From WHTF01 sp964482425 (GTDB lineage Bacteria; Desulfobacterota; Binatia; UBA9968), in assembly GCA_964482425.1 (NCBI GenBank), contig CAYZXN010000080.1, positions 1 to 32,143 on the forward strand: a DNA stretch of 32,143 nt, in the 5' to 3' direction. A program made the translations under genes and the position numbers. Within the stretch, counting starts at the first letter, position 1. Each line of letters opens with the position of its first letter. This document shows, one piece after another, positions 1-8,122 of the stretch. The notes under the pieces are model-generated. The model did no database searches, had not been told where the DNA came from, and saw nothing but the letters and a program-made list of their open reading frames with translations.

Positions 1-57
1 GTCAAGATCACCGAGCAGACGCTCAAGCACGCCGAAGAAATGGTTCGTAGGAAGTAA
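1..57 (+). CDS. C-terminal end of an unidentified protein (partial)
   Basis: The first 57 bases read in frame 1 as 18 codons followed by TAA, giving a charged, helix-prone tail (ITEQTLKHAEEMVRRK). The gene begins outside the window. A weak hairpin lies just downstream at 75-102, which fits a gene end here. I do not recognise the family, and 18 residues are too few to identify it. Confidence 0.45.
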   Translation, partial: VKITEQTLKHAEEMVRRK

Positions 58-74
58 CAAGATGCAGTGATAAG

Positions 75-102
75 AACGGACGAGCGAGAAGTGAGGTCCG
101 TT
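75..102 (+). terminator. possible weak terminator hairpin
   Basis: AACGGAC (75-81) pairs with GTCCGTT (96-102) around a 14-base loop. A T-rich but interrupted tract follows (TTCGATTTGACTTTT). It sits just after the stop codon at 55-57 and before the tRNA gene. The long loop and broken T run make it a weak candidate. Confidence 0.3.
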
Positions 103-169
103 TCGATTTGACTTTTCCAGCACCCTCTCTTAATTTGACCTGAGCACTGTACTTAGTCTTTCCCGTCGT

Positions 170-244
<75 letters not shown>

Positions 245-245
<1 letters not shown>

Positions 246-286
246 GATGGACGTTTCCTCCATCTCTTCAGTCCTTGTTTGAAGAG
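245..286 (+). promoter_or_regulatory. two overlapping hairpins in the rpmE leader
   Basis: Between the tRNA and rpmE, AGATGGA (245-251) pairs with TCCATCT (259-265), and CTCTTCA (264-270) pairs with TGAAGAG (280-286). The two 7-bp stems share the bases CT at 264-265, so they cannot both form in full. L31 mRNA leaders are known autoregulatory elements in several phyla. That this is such an element is inference only; the hairpins may instead be tRNA-trailer processing structures. Confidence 0.3.
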
Positions 287-323
287 CTGCTTTGGATATG
301 GTATAAATTTTCGCGAGGTAACG

Positions 324-533
324 ATGAAAGAAGGTATACATCCGGAATACAAGCCTGCGCAGATCATCTGTGCATGTGGTTGTGTTACGGAAACCCGGTC
401 CACTGTCGGCAATATTCACGTTGATATCTGTTCCAACTGCCACCCGTTCTTTACCGGCAAGCAAAAATTCATCGACGCGGCCGGACGCGTAGAGAAGTTC
501 AGAAAAAGATACGGGCTAAAAAGCGAAAACTGA
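324..533 (+). CDS. rpmE: 50S ribosomal protein L31 (zinc-binding form)
   Basis: This 69-residue protein is the usual length for bacterial L31, which bridges the large subunit to the small-subunit head. It begins MKEGIHPEYKPAQIICACGCV, the typical family start. It keeps four cysteines at positions 16, 18, 36 and 39, the zinc-binding set that marks the C+ form expressed when zinc is plentiful. The family-typical N-terminus fixes the ATG at 324, preceded by GCGAGG. An upstream extension in the same frame would run through the tRNA gene and is not credible. A strong terminator follows 55 bases downstream, so this is the end of a transcription unit that may include tRNA-Ala. Confidence 0.96.
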   Translation: MKEGIHPEYKPAQIICACGCVTETRSTVGNIHVDICSNCHPFFTGKQKFIDAAGRVEKFRKRYGLKSEN

Positions 534-588
534 GTTCAACGGAGGGTTGGAGCTAAATTTGAGATACTAGAGGTTTTTGGTGCGGAAG

Positions 589-628
589 GGGCAAAGGGCG
601 GTTATCCTCTCTTTGCCCTTTTTTTTTC
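589..628 (+). terminator. Rho-independent terminator after rpmE
   Basis: GGGCAAAG (589-596) pairs with CTTTGCCC (611-618), and the stem is followed at once by a run of nine T. This is a textbook intrinsic terminator that separates rpmE from prfA. Confidence 0.93.
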
Positions 629-665
629 TTGTAAGTGTTAGCACAACAAAGTTAACGGTTTAACT

Positions 666-1730
666 ATGCTCGACAAATTGGCAGAAGTCGAAAAGCGGTA
701 CGAAGAACTGGAACGACTGATGTCGGATCCGGGTATGCTGAATCTTCAGCGGGAATACTCCAAGCTGGCTCGGGAACGATCCGATTTAGAGGAGATCGTC
801 GTCTGTTTTCGCGAGTGGCGCAAGGTGGAACAGGAAATTCAGGAGAATCGCCAGCTGCTTGAAGAGAATGATGAGGCGATCCGAGAGCTGGCCAAAGAAG
901 AAGTAAACGTTTTGCGCTTGCGCGAAGAGGAGTTATCAAGCCGGCTTAAGTTCTTGATATTACCCAAAGATCCTAATGACCGCAAAAATGTCATAATAGA
1001 AATACGTGCCGGAACGGGGGGCGATGAAGCAGCACTGTTTGCCGGCGAGCTCTACCGTATGTATGCGCGCTATGCCGAGACTCGTGGCTGGCGCGTTGAA
1101 ATCTTAAGCTCAAGTCCTACCGGGCTTGGCGGCTTCAAAGAAATTATTGTGATGGTGGAGGGAAAAGGGGCATATAGCCGGCTCAAGTTTGAAGGCGGTG
1201 TTCATCGTGTTCAGCGGGTTCCGGTGACGGAAGGCTCGGGGCGTATTCACACCTCCGCGGTTACCGTGGCCGTGCTTCCGGAGGCCGATGAAGTTGAGCT
1301 TGAAATCGACCCCAAAGATATTCGCGTCGATGTCTTTCGATCCTCTGGGCCGGGAGGTCAGAGCGTTAATACGACAGACTCCGCGGTCAGAATCACACAT
1401 ATTCCAAGTGGTATCGTGGTTTCGTGCCAGGATGAGAAGTCGCAACACAAGAACCGAGCCAAAGGAATGAAGATCATGCGCGCGCGGTTGCTGGAAAAGA
1501 AGCAGGAAGAGCAGCGTTCCGAAATCGCCGCAACGCGAAAGTTGATGGTCGGAAGCGGTGACCGCAGTGAGCGGATCCGAACGTATAACTTCCCGCAGGG
1601 ACGTCTGACGGACCATCGCATCAATCTTACGATTTATCAGTTGGAGCGCATCATGGAAGGTGAGATCGATGAGGTCGTGGAGGGTTTAATCACACATTAC
1701 CAAGCGGAGGCGTTGAAAGCTACCGCGTGA
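666..1730 (+). CDS. prfA: peptide chain release factor 1
   Basis: This 354-residue class I release factor reads UAA and UAG stop codons and triggers hydrolysis of peptidyl-tRNA in the ribosomal A site. The N-terminal coiled coil occupies about residues 1-95. The stop-codon recognition loop carries PVT at 186-188, the RF1-type PxT (RF2 has SPF). The catalytic GGQ lies at 230-232 within SSGPGGQSVNTTDSA. Length matches the family (about 355-360). It starts a rightward operon after the rpmE terminator, and its stop codon overlaps the GTG start of prmC, whose product methylates the Gln of GGQ. Confidence 0.97.
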   Translation: MLDKLAEVEKRYEELERLMSDPGMLNLQREYSKLARERSDLEEIVVCFREWRKVEQEIQENRQLLEENDEAIRELAKEEVNVLRLREEELSSRLKFLILPKDPNDRKNVIIEIRAGTGGDEAALFAGELYRMYARYAETRGWRVEILSSSPTGLGGFKEIIVMVEGKGAYSRLKFEGGVHRVQRVPVTEGSGRIHTSAVTVAVLPEADEVELEIDPKDIRVDVFRSSGPGGQSVNTTDSAVRITHIPSGIVVSCQDEKSQHKNRAKGMKIMRARLLEKKQEEQRSEIAATRKLMVGSGDRSERIRTYNFPQGRLTDHRINLTIYQLERIMEGEIDEVVEGLITHYQAEALKATA

Positions 1731-2692
1731 TCACGGCGATGAATACCGAAGGGTCGGCAGACTTATCTTTACCCGCTACATGGCGTACCGTCCGGCACGC
1801 CATTATGGAGGGCACCCAGCTTCTTCATGGAGCGGGTATCGAGTCGGGGCGCATCGACGCCGAGGCGCTGCTCGAACATGCGCTAAAATGCAATAAAACA
1901 GAACTCTATCTTAGGTTAGATGACCGGTTAGACGCGGAATCCGAGTTGCGGTTCGGTGCTTTGCTGGCGCGCCGCCGTCAGCGCGAGCCGGTCGCCTACA
2001 TCACCGCTCATAAGGAGTTCTGGTCGATGGATCTTTGCGTCACATCCGACGTGCTCATCCCGCGGCCGGAAACCGAGCGGCTGGTTGAAATCGCATTGGC
2101 GCTCGCCGGAGGATTTCCAAGTCAGTCGGGGTTAAGGATTCTTGATTTAGGTACCGGTAGTGGTGCCATTGCCGTGAGTCTGGCAAAGGAAATGAACGAG
2201 GCGCGAGTTTTGGCGATCGACTTGTCTGTGCCGGCGCTGGAAGTTGCGCGGCGGAATGCCGCCGCTCATGGAGTCGCTCAGCGAGTCAACTTTGTCTGCA
2301 GCGATCTTTTCGCCGGGCTTTCCAATGAAAAGAAGTTTCATCTGATCGTCGGCAATCCGCCCTATATTCGGCCCGGGGAGATTTCCATGCTCGCGCCTGA
2401 AATTCGGGACTACGAGCCGCGAATCGCACTGAACGGTGGTAGCGATGGCCTGGCTTTTTATCGTCGCATTGTCGCGCAAGGATATTCTTATTTAGCCACC
2501 GGCGGCGCCTTGGTTTTGGAAATTGGCGCCGATTTGGCGCAGGCAGTTGGTGAACTTCTGGCGGTGGCCGCACGTTATACTCCAGCGCAAGTTCACCGAG
2601 ATTATAACGGTAGTGAACGCGTCGTAGTCGCGCACAGAATTCGTCCGGGGCGCGTGCGCGGAACGGGGAAACCGAGCGCGTGGATAAGATAG
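1727..2692 (+). CDS. prmC: release factor glutamine N5-methyltransferase
   Basis: PrmC (HemK) transfers a methyl group from SAM to the glutamine of the GGQ motif in release factors. The 321-residue protein has an N-terminal helical domain (about 20-100), the SAM-binding motif LDLGTGSG (139-146) and the substrate-glutamine motif NPPY (210-213). The GTG start overlaps the prfA stop in a GTGA arrangement, so the pair is translationally coupled. It is slightly longer than usual because of a basic C-terminal tail (about residues 305-321). That tail overlaps the murA start by 13 bases. Confidence 0.95.
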   Translation: MITAMNTEGSADLSLPATWRTVRHAIMEGTQLLHGAGIESGRIDAEALLEHALKCNKTELYLRLDDRLDAESELRFGALLARRRQREPVAYITAHKEFWSMDLCVTSDVLIPRPETERLVEIALALAGGFPSQSGLRILDLGTGSGAIAVSLAKEMNEARVLAIDLSVPALEVARRNAAAHGVAQRVNFVCSDLFAGLSNEKKFHLIVGNPPYIRPGEISMLAPEIRDYEPRIALNGGSDGLAFYRRIVAQGYSYLATGGALVLEIGADLAQAVGELLAVAARYTPAQVHRDYNGSERVVVAHRIRPGRVRGTGKPSAWIR

Positions 2693-3948
2693 TCGTGCAG
2701 GGAGGCCGCCGGCTCACCGGCGAAGTCGCCGTCAGCGGCGCGAAGAATGCCGCCTTGCCGGTGTTGGTCGCGTCGCTGCTTACCGCCGATTTATGTTGCT
2801 ACCGAAGAGTTCCGAATCTTGCCGATATTCACACGACACTAAAGCTTCTTGCCGGGTTGGGCGTGAAGATCAGCAGAGAGGCTTGGGATTGCGGCAGTGG
2901 CGATGTCGTTTTGCAAGCTGAAACCGTGACCAAGCTCGAGGCGCCTTACGACCTGGTCAAAACGATGCGCGCATCGTTTCTTGTCTTGGGACCGCTTGTG
3001 GCGCGTTTCGGAAAAGCACGGGTATCGACTCCCGGCGGTTGTGCCATCGGCGCTCGCCCCGTCAATCTTCATCTTAAAGGATTGGAAGCGATGGGTGCGA
3101 CAATCGACCAAGCCCATGGCTATATAGAGGTAACGGCACCGCGGCTCCGCGGCACGAAGATTTATCTCGATCTGCCGTCAGTGGGCGCCACTGAGAATCT
3201 CATGATGGCGGCGACGCTTGCCGACGGCACCACGGTCATTGAGAATGCGGCCAAAGAGCCCGAGATCGAGGACTTGGCCGACGCTTTGAACAAGATGGGG
3301 GGGAAGATTCAGGGCGCGGGTACGGCTGTTGTCCAGATCGACGGCGTGGCTGCTTTACACGGGGTGGCGCACGAGATCATTCCGGATCGTATTGAGGCCG
3401 GCAGCTTCATTATCGCCAGCGCGGTTACCGGCGGCGACGTCTGGATTAAGGGCGCGCGCGCCGAACATCTCGACGCCTTTTTGATCAAACTCAAGGAGGC
3501 CGGCGTTGTGCTTACGTCGGATGCCGGCGGCATCAGAGTTCAAAGAAACGGCAATATCAAAAGTGTCGACGTAACCACTTTGCCGTATCCCGGCTTTGCT
3601 ACCGATCTGCAGGCCCAAATGATGGTTCTTATGTCGGTCGCCGAGGGCGTGAGTGTGATCACGGAAACTATTTTTGAAAACCGCTTTATGCATGTACAGG
3701 AATTGGACCGCATGGGAGCGCAGATCAAGCTTGAGGGCAATCGCGCCGTGGTCCGTGGCGTGCGGGAACTCTCGGGAGCTCCGGTAATGGCGACCGATCT
3801 GCGCGCCAGCATTTCTCTTATACTTGCCGCCTTAGTCGCCAACGGAAAGACAGAGGTTTCGCGAGTGTACCATCTGGACCGCGGTTACGAACACGTTGAA
3901 AAAAAATTATCAATGCTCGGCGCGCAAATCGAGCGTGTAAAAGGATAA
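2680..3948 (+). CDS. murA: UDP-N-acetylglucosamine 1-carboxyvinyltransferase
   Basis: MurA adds enolpyruvate from PEP to UDP-GlcNAc, the first committed step of peptidoglycan synthesis in the cytoplasm. The 422-residue length is typical. The N-terminus has the substrate-binding SGAKNAALP (19-27). The active-site loop is GGCAIGARPVNLH with Cys121, the residue attacked by fosfomycin, so the protein is of the fosfomycin-sensitive Cys type. It starts with GTG inside the end of prmC. The his genes follow after 46 bases; hisG, which I would expect between murA and hisD in related layouts, is absent. Confidence 0.96.
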   Translation: MDKIVVQGGRRLTGEVAVSGAKNAALPVLVASLLTADLCCYRRVPNLADIHTTLKLLAGLGVKISREAWDCGSGDVVLQAETVTKLEAPYDLVKTMRASFLVLGPLVARFGKARVSTPGGCAIGARPVNLHLKGLEAMGATIDQAHGYIEVTAPRLRGTKIYLDLPSVGATENLMMAATLADGTTVIENAAKEPEIEDLADALNKMGGKIQGAGTAVVQIDGVAALHGVAHEIIPDRIEAGSFIIASAVTGGDVWIKGARAEHLDAFLIKLKEAGVVLTSDAGGIRVQRNGNIKSVDVTTLPYPGFATDLQAQMMVLMSVAEGVSVITETIFENRFMHVQELDRMGAQIKLEGNRAVVRGVRELSGAPVMATDLRASISLILAALVANGKTEVSRVYHLDRGYEHVEKKLSMLGAQIERVKG

Positions 3949-3994
3949 TGTTTAAGAGCTCAACTTTCTACCAGGGGCAAGATGGACTGGTGAG

Positions 3995-5296
3995 ATGAAA
4001 ATCAGAATCATCAAAACAACAGACGCGAGTTGCCGATTGCTGATGGCGCGCCTACTTCAACGCCGCGGCAATCGCGAAGGCGAAGTCGAGCGGCGGGTGA
4101 GCGAAATCATCCGTGCGGTGCAGCGCCAAGGCGACCGCGCTTTGCTGCGCTACACCCGCCGGTTCGACCGAACGCGAATGACGCCGGCCACGATGGAGGT
4201 GAAAAAGAGCGAGATCGAGCGCGCGATGGCGAACGTGCCTGTGGGAGACCTCGCCATTCTGCGGCTCGCGGCCAAGCGCATCGCAGCGTTTCACCGGCGG
4301 CAGGTACAGAAAAGCTGGAAGTATCGCGATTCCTCGGGAATGGAGCTGGGACAGCGAGTCACCCCTTTGGCACGCGTCGGCGTCTACGTGCCCGGCGGCA
4401 AAGCTTGCTACCCGTCAACGGTGCTCATGAACTCGGTGCCGGCCAAAGTCGCAGGCGTTGGGGAGATCATCATGACTTCGCCCATCGGCAGCGATGACGC
4501 GATTATTTTGGCAGCCGCCAAAATCGCCGGCGTCGATCGTATTTTTCGTATCGGCGGCGCCCAAGCGATTGCCGCACTGGCATTCGGTACGGCGACAATT
4601 CCCAAGGTCGACAAAATCGTCGGGCCCGGCAATATTTTCGTCGCGACCGCCAAACGCATGGTCTTCGGCGAGGTAGACATCGATTCCATCGCAGGGCCGA
4701 GCGAGATTTTATTGTTGGCCGACGACTCGGCAGATCCATCGCACGTAGCCGCGGATATGCTCTCCCAAGCGGAGCACGATGAGCTTGCGGCAGCGCTGTG
4801 CGTTACTCCGTCATCGAATCTGGCGAAAAAAGTTCAAGCGGCTCTTGAAGCGCAGTTACGCGATACCAAACGGCAGACGATTACGATCAAAGCTTTGCAG
4901 AAATACGGTGCGATCATTGTCAGCCGAGATCTGCAAGAAGCCGTGCAAATCGCCAACGCCATAGCGCCGGAACACCTGGAGTTGCTCGTGCGGCAACCGA
5001 AGAAATGGGTGCGGCATATTCGCAATGCCGGCGCGATATTTATCGGACCTTACTCGGCACCGCCCTTGGGAGATTACCTGGCCGGGCCGAACCACGTCCT
5101 GCCCACCGGCGGCAGCGCGCGGTTTTTTTCGCCGCTGGGCACCTACGACTTTGTCAAGCGCACCACGGTGATTCACGCCGAGAAACGAGCTTTGATGGGA
5201 TTCGCTCCGACGATTATGCGGCTCGCGCGGCTTGAAGGATTGGACGATCACGCTCGCGCCGTGCAGGCGCGATTCCCCAAGGAGGAATGGACATGA
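3995..5296 (+). CDS. hisD: histidinol dehydrogenase
   Basis: HisD oxidises L-histidinol to L-histidine in two NAD-dependent, zinc-requiring steps, the end of histidine biosynthesis. The 433-residue protein shows the zinc ligands Q258, H261, D360 and H419. The catalytic pair E326-H327 (APEHLELL) has the same numbering as in the E. coli enzyme. The motif GPGNIFVATAKR lies at 210-221. The ATG at 3995 follows GGTGAG. It overlaps hisB by 4 bases. Confidence 0.96.
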   Translation: MKIRIIKTTDASCRLLMARLLQRRGNREGEVERRVSEIIRAVQRQGDRALLRYTRRFDRTRMTPATMEVKKSEIERAMANVPVGDLAILRLAAKRIAAFHRRQVQKSWKYRDSSGMELGQRVTPLARVGVYVPGGKACYPSTVLMNSVPAKVAGVGEIIMTSPIGSDDAIILAAAKIAGVDRIFRIGGAQAIAALAFGTATIPKVDKIVGPGNIFVATAKRMVFGEVDIDSIAGPSEILLLADDSADPSHVAADMLSQAEHDELAAALCVTPSSNLAKKVQAALEAQLRDTKRQTITIKALQKYGAIIVSRDLQEAVQIANAIAPEHLELLVRQPKKWVRHIRNAGAIFIGPYSAPPLGDYLAGPNHVLPTGGSARFFSPLGTYDFVKRTTVIHAEKRALMGFAPTIMRLARLEGLDDHARAVQARFPKEEWT

Positions 5297-5880
5297 GACG
5301 CAGCGGCACAGTGAAGCGCAAGACCAAAGAAACCGAGATTACAGCGATCATCGACATTGACGGGAGCGGCAAAGCTGAGATTGAAACCGGCATGCCATTT
5401 TTCAACCACATGCTGGATAGCTTTTCGCGCCACGGTTTGTTCGATATAAAAGTTGAAGCGAAGGGCGATCTGGAGGTCGATTATCACCACACAGTGGAAG
5501 ATGTGGGGCTCGTCTTGGGAGAAGCGTTTAAGAAAGCGCTGGGAGATAAACAGGGCATCCGTCGATTTGGCGAAGCGAGCTGCCCTCTGGATGAGACCTT
5601 GGCAAAAGTCGTAATCGATTTGAGCGGGCGTCCTTATCTATCTTACAACGTCAAGATTCGGCCGGGTCGCGTCGGCACTTTCGATACCGATCTGCCGCAC
5701 GAGTTCTACGCTGCTTTTGCCAATCAGATTGGCATGAATCTGCACATTGACGTCATTCGCGGCGAAAATCCGCACCACATAATCGAGGCGTGTTTCAAGG
5801 CCCTTGCGCGCGCCATGGATATGGCTACGGCCCTGGATGAGCGTATTACGGGAGTGCTGTCGACCAAAGGAAGCCTGTGA
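5293..5880 (+). CDS. hisB: imidazoleglycerol-phosphate dehydratase
   Basis: This is the monofunctional dehydratase, without the N-terminal histidinol-phosphatase domain of the E. coli fusion. It converts imidazoleglycerol phosphate to imidazoleacetol phosphate. The metal-binding motifs are visible: FFNHMLDSFSRHG (36-48), DYHHTVEDVG (63-72) and a late HHIIEA. Two in-frame ATGs are possible, 5287 and 5293. I chose 5293 because GGAGG (5281-5285) is then 7 bases away and the start forms ATGA with the hisD stop; 5287 would leave only one base. That gives 195 residues, the family length. Confidence 0.95.
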   Translation: MRRSGTVKRKTKETEITAIIDIDGSGKAEIETGMPFFNHMLDSFSRHGLFDIKVEAKGDLEVDYHHTVEDVGLVLGEAFKKALGDKQGIRRFGEASCPLDETLAKVVIDLSGRPYLSYNVKIRPGRVGTFDTDLPHEFYAAFANQIGMNLHIDVIRGENPHHIIEACFKALARAMDMATALDERITGVLSTKGSL

Positions 5881-5911
5881 GTCGTAATGCCGTTCAGGAA
5901 AGTCGAAGCTC

Positions 5912-6529
5912 ATGATTGCGATTATCGATTACGGAATGGGTAATCTTCGGAGCGTGCAGAAAGCTTTTGAGCGCTGCGGCTACGACGCTGTGATCACCCG
6001 CGAGGTCGGGCAGATTGAATCTGCGCGCGCCGTGGTGCTGCCGGGCGTCGGTGCTTTTAGCGCCTGTATGGAAAACCTGAAGCGTCTTGGACTGGCCGAA
6101 CCTGTCCGCAATGTTGTCCGGCGCAAGAAGCCGTTTTTGGGTATTTGCCTTGGCTTTCAACTGTTATTCACTGAAAGCGAGGAATTCGGCAAGCAGAAGG
6201 GCCTCGAATTATTTCGCGGCAAGGTCGTCGCTTTTAAATCGACCAATGGCTTGAAGGTGCCGCACATGGGTTGGAACAATGTAGACAAGAAAAAGGACTC
6301 GCCGTTCCTTGAGGGAATCTCCTCTGGTGATTCTGTATATTTCGTTCATTCCTTCCATGTCGTTCCCGAGGACGACTCAATGATTGCTACGGCAACGGAC
6401 TATGGCGGTCCGTTTGTTTCGAGCATCACTAACGATTCTCTATTTGCCTGCCAATTTCATCCTGAGAAGAGCCAAGAAATCGGCCTACGTATTCTGGCGA
6501 ATTTCGGCCACTTTGTCGCGGCGAATTAA
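5912..6529 (+). CDS. hisH: imidazole glycerol phosphate synthase, glutamine amidotransferase subunit
   Basis: HisH hydrolyses glutamine and channels ammonia to HisF, which forms imidazoleglycerol phosphate and AICAR. The 205-residue class I amidotransferase has the nucleophile Cys79 in GICLGFQLLF and the His183-Glu185 pair in FHPEKSQE. The N-terminus MIAIIDYGMGNLRSV is typical. Its obligate partner HisF is not in the window, so hisF must lie elsewhere. It sits 31 bases after hisB and 4 bases before hisA. Confidence 0.96.
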   Translation: MIAIIDYGMGNLRSVQKAFERCGYDAVITREVGQIESARAVVLPGVGAFSACMENLKRLGLAEPVRNVVRRKKPFLGICLGFQLLFTESEEFGKQKGLELFRGKVVAFKSTNGLKVPHMGWNNVDKKKDSPFLEGISSGDSVYFVHSFHVVPEDDSMIATATDYGGPFVSSITNDSLFACQFHPEKSQEIGLRILANFGHFVAAN

Positions 6530-6533
6530 AGCG

Positions 6534-7256
6534 ATGATCATCATTCCAGCCATTGACCTCAAGGACGGTCGTTGCGTCCGGCTGTTTCAAGGTGAAATGG
6601 ACCAGGCAACCATCTATTACGAAGACCCCTTGGAAGCGGCGCGGCATTGGGTAAGCCAAGGAGCTACATTTGTTCATATAGTCGATTTGAATGGCGCCAT
6701 CGAGGGCGAGCCGGTTCACACACGGCAAATCGAGGCGATCTGCCGAAATACCAGCTTGTCCGTGGAAATGGGTGGCGGCCTGCGATCGCTCGATGCAGTC
6801 GAAACAGCGTTCCGCTTCGGCGTATCGCGCGTCGTGATCGGTACGGCGGCTTATGACAACAGCGATTTTCTTCGTGCTCTCTGCGACAAATTCCCAGACA
6901 AAATAGTGGTTGGTATCGACGCTCGCAGCGGTAAAGTCGCCGTCAAGGGCTGGAAAGAAACGACACTGATGGACGCCATAGAATTGGCCCAACGTTGCGA
7001 GCAAGACGGTGCAGCGCGCATTATCTACACCGATATTGGTCGGGACGGCACAAGCCACGGCGTCAATTTTGACGAAACGCTGAAGATCGCACGGGCCGTA
7101 AAAATCCCTGTGATCGCATCGGGTGGCGTTGCAACGCTTCAAGACATTCGGGATCTTCTCCCGCTGGAAAAAGAAGGGGTTGAAGGAGTGGTCGTGGGAA
7201 GAGCCTTGTATACAGGAGCCTTTACACTGCGGGACGCCGCACGGGTTGTAGCGTAA
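6534..7256 (+). CDS. hisA: phosphoribosylformimino-AICAR ribotide isomerase
   Basis: HisA is a (beta/alpha)8-barrel that performs the Amadori rearrangement of ProFAR to PRFAR. The protein has 240 residues from ATG 6534. It shows the two catalytic aspartates of the duplicated half-barrels: Asp8 (PAIDLKDG) and Asp129 (GIDARSG). Phosphate-binding GGG and GIG/ASGG-type loops are present. A longer reading frame extends upstream into hisH, but homology begins exactly at MIIIPAIDLKDG. It ends the his block; the usual hisF-hisI continuation is replaced by unrelated genes. Confidence 0.96.
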   Translation: MIIIPAIDLKDGRCVRLFQGEMDQATIYYEDPLEAARHWVSQGATFVHIVDLNGAIEGEPVHTRQIEAICRNTSLSVEMGGGLRSLDAVETAFRFGVSRVVIGTAAYDNSDFLRALCDKFPDKIVVGIDARSGKVAVKGWKETTLMDAIELAQRCEQDGAARIIYTDIGRDGTSHGVNFDETLKIARAVKIPVIASGGVATLQDIRDLLPLEKEGVEGVVVGRALYTGAFTLRDAARVVA

Positions 7257-7434
7257 AGGTGCTTTTTGCTCCGCCGAACCGTGAAGTGTTTTTTTCCCGT
7301 TCTGAGAGCTTTAGATGCCATTTAAGTCACGGGCCCCGTAAGTTCGCTCGAAAAATCTGCAAATATACTGCCTTTGCTTCTTGACCGGCGCCGATAACGA
7401 GGCCAAAATGGCGTCCATGAAAGGTGTATGGCTT

Positions 7435-7776
7435 ATGAAACAAACAAAATATTTAACGGCTGCTCTTTTGATACTAAGTTTATTCGTTGTGCCGAACATC
7501 AGCATGGCGCAACAGGACATGCAGCGAGCAGCGCGACCGGGATTTTTCAGTATCCTCGGTAGTATTGTTTTTACGACATTGCACGTACCGCTCAAGGCGG
7601 TTACTTGTGTCGGAACTCAGGCCACCGCTGCTGTTGCGTACACCGCTACTTTCGGCGTCGAAGGCCATTATGACGGCGGAACCAACGGCAAAGACATCGG
7701 TGAAACGGCACGCCGTTCTTGCACGGGATCTTGGATCGTAAGACCTTCGCACGTGGTTAGAGATTACGGCGAATAG
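7435..7776 (+). CDS. small exported protein of unknown function
   Basis: From ATG 7435 the product has 113 residues. A clear signal peptide (MKQTKYLTAALLILSLFVV, then a likely cleavage after SMA) is followed by a hydrophobic, Gly/Ala/Thr-rich stretch (FFSILGSIVF...AAVAYTATFG). The C-terminus SCTGSWIVRPSHVVRDYGE is polar. Two cysteines remain in the mature part and could form a disulfide. Small exported proteins ending in a C-x-G-[TS]-W-x-[IV]-x-P motif occur in several proteobacteria-like lineages, but I know no function. An upstream in-frame ATG (7381 region) would bury the signal sequence. A hairpin at 7817 probably ends its transcript. Confidence 0.72.
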   Translation: MKQTKYLTAALLILSLFVVPNISMAQQDMQRAARPGFFSILGSIVFTTLHVPLKAVTCVGTQATAAVAYTATFGVEGHYDGGTNGKDIGETARRSCTGSWIVRPSHVVRDYGE

Positions 7777-7816
7777 AGCTAGTTTGCCGTCGTTTTCCAT
7801 CTGATCGTTCCCTCTA

Positions 7817-7851
7817 AACGACGAGATGACCCTATCGGTCATCTCGTCGTT
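7817..7851 (+). terminator. perfect 15-bp hairpin, probable terminator
   Basis: AACGACGAGATGACC (7817-7831) pairs with GGTCATCTCGTCGTT (7837-7851) with no mismatch around the 5-base loop CTATC. The following sequence is TCTCC, so the T tract is short. The hairpin lies 40 bases after the small exported protein and marks the boundary before the pigment operon. It could work from either side because it is symmetrical. Confidence 0.65.
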
Positions 7852-8087
7852 CTCCGTTGTGCCGCCGAATTCTGCGGCAGAGCATTACCCCATCGCCAAC
7901 GGACTTCCGGACTGTGACCCTCCTACAATTTCGACTCACGTACCTTGTGTTCTTTGGATGTATCTGAGCGTTCGAGCCTGAAATTCCCGAGCCTAATCGT
8001 CGCGCTCCGTTGCAACACCCACGGCATAGGACCCTCGCGATATATAGCATTAGAATAATTTTTATACATGACTGTTACGTTTTGGCA

Positions 8088-8093
8088 TATAAT
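8088..8093 (+). promoter_or_regulatory. candidate -10 box of the aryl polyene operon promoter
   Basis: TATAAT, a perfect -10 hexamer, sits 29 bases before the GTG start of the first operon gene, inside a strikingly AT-rich stretch in an otherwise GC-rich region. At 17-base spacing the -35 position reads TACATG, a poor match, which suggests activator dependence or a different sigma preference. This is a motif reading only. Confidence 0.4.
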
Positions 8094-8122
8094 GAGCGCG
8101 AAACCCGCGGAATAATACAACG

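Larger units (their letters stand above)
7777..8122. other. intergenic region between the hypothetical gene and the aryl polyene operon
   Basis: About 346 bases without a convincing gene. It contains the 15-bp perfect hairpin at 7817-7851 and an AT-rich segment (8038-8120) with a consensus -10 box. I see no regulator gene, repeat or RNA gene in it. Confidence 0.6.

Noticed and set aside
135..162. TTGACC at 135-140 as a -35 box for the tRNA
   Set aside because: No acceptable -10 hexamer lies at 16-18 bases spacing (the position reads TCTTTC), so I do not annotate a promoter.
299..307. TG-G-TATAAA as an extended -10 promoter for rpmE
   Set aside because: It would start transcription inside the ribosome binding region, leaving a leader of about ten bases; mentioned with the leader finding but not annotated as a promoter.
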